DNA from: BOG-1112 sp964635325
GTDB taxonomy: Bacteria > Bdellovibrionota_B > Oligoflexia > Oligoflexales > Bog-1112
Length of the DNA stretch: 23,143 nt
Direction: 5' to 3'
Assembly (NCBI GenBank): GCA_964635325.1
Contig: CAZWOL010000048.1
Location: forward strand, 1-23,143
Of this stretch, positions 23,106 to 23,143 are shown one piece after another. The translations under genes were made by a program, and so were the position numbers. The notes beneath the pieces are model-generated. The model made no database searches. It was not told where the DNA came from and was given only the letters and a program-made list of their open reading frames with translations. Position 1 is the first letter of the stretch, and every line of letters begins with the position of its first letter.

Positions 23106-23143
23106 CGATCACCTGCTTACATAGCTAAGACACCTTTTGCTGA

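Overview
This window looks like chromosomal DNA from a Gram-negative bacterium of moderate GC. It encodes two predicted outer-membrane barrels (one FadL/TodX-like), several exported proteins with signal peptides, GreA, AlaS, a FabH-type ketosynthase and UbiE/MenG. The mix of secreted barrel proteins, a secreted type-3 copper-like protein and long Cys-rich collagen-like surface lipoproteins reminds me of the Bdellovibrionota/Oligoflexia-deltaproteobacterial area. That placement is an impression, not something the sequence proves. No rRNA, tRNA, IS element, prophage or CRISPR array was seen.

Layout. (1) 1-3000 is an accessory stretch. A higBA-like toxin-antitoxin pair (minus strand) has a promoter/operator, an outer-membrane barrel gene and a secreted helical protein diverge from a shared gap, and a second, unrelated toxin-antitoxin pair (Phd/YefM plus PIN/VapC) follows. 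(2) 3026-4264 is hutI without other hut genes. (3) 4230-6663 holds two unrecognised exported or membrane-anchored coiled-coil proteins. (4) 6778-9642 is an envelope block on the minus strand: an M48 metalloprotease overlapping by four bases with a FadL/TodX-like barrel, then greA. (5) 9779-11120 holds a four-cysteine membrane protein and an SH3b-domain exported protein; both have putative hairpins over the ribosome binding site. (6) 11121-11498 is a gene-free gap with nested inverted repeats. (7) 11499-13287 is a plus-strand pair: a saccharopine-dehydrogenase-like Rossmann protein and ubiE/menG. (8) 13414-14475 is a secreted protein with tyrosinase-like copper-site motifs. (9) 14462-18161 is alaS followed by a FabH-family synthase, with an inverted repeat around the predicted alaS start of transcription. 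(10) 18319-23105 holds two tandem paralogous surface proteins. Each has a Cys-rich region, a collagen-like Gly-X-Y segment, a conserved middle domain and seven roughly 50-residue repeats, most with a Cys pair, that look like a beta-propeller. The distal copy has no visible export signal, has a stop codon just upstream of its first codon, and carries two 9-bp minisatellites.

How the parts fit. Housekeeping genes (greA, alaS, ubiE, fabH) are interleaved with envelope and surface genes. The M48/FadL pair is most simply an outer-membrane biogenesis unit. The tandem collagen/propeller proteins are the most unusual content: plausible surface stalk-and-head proteins whose stalk length can change in frame by gain or loss of 9-bp units. 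Function for these and for the coiled-coil pair is not established by sequence alone.
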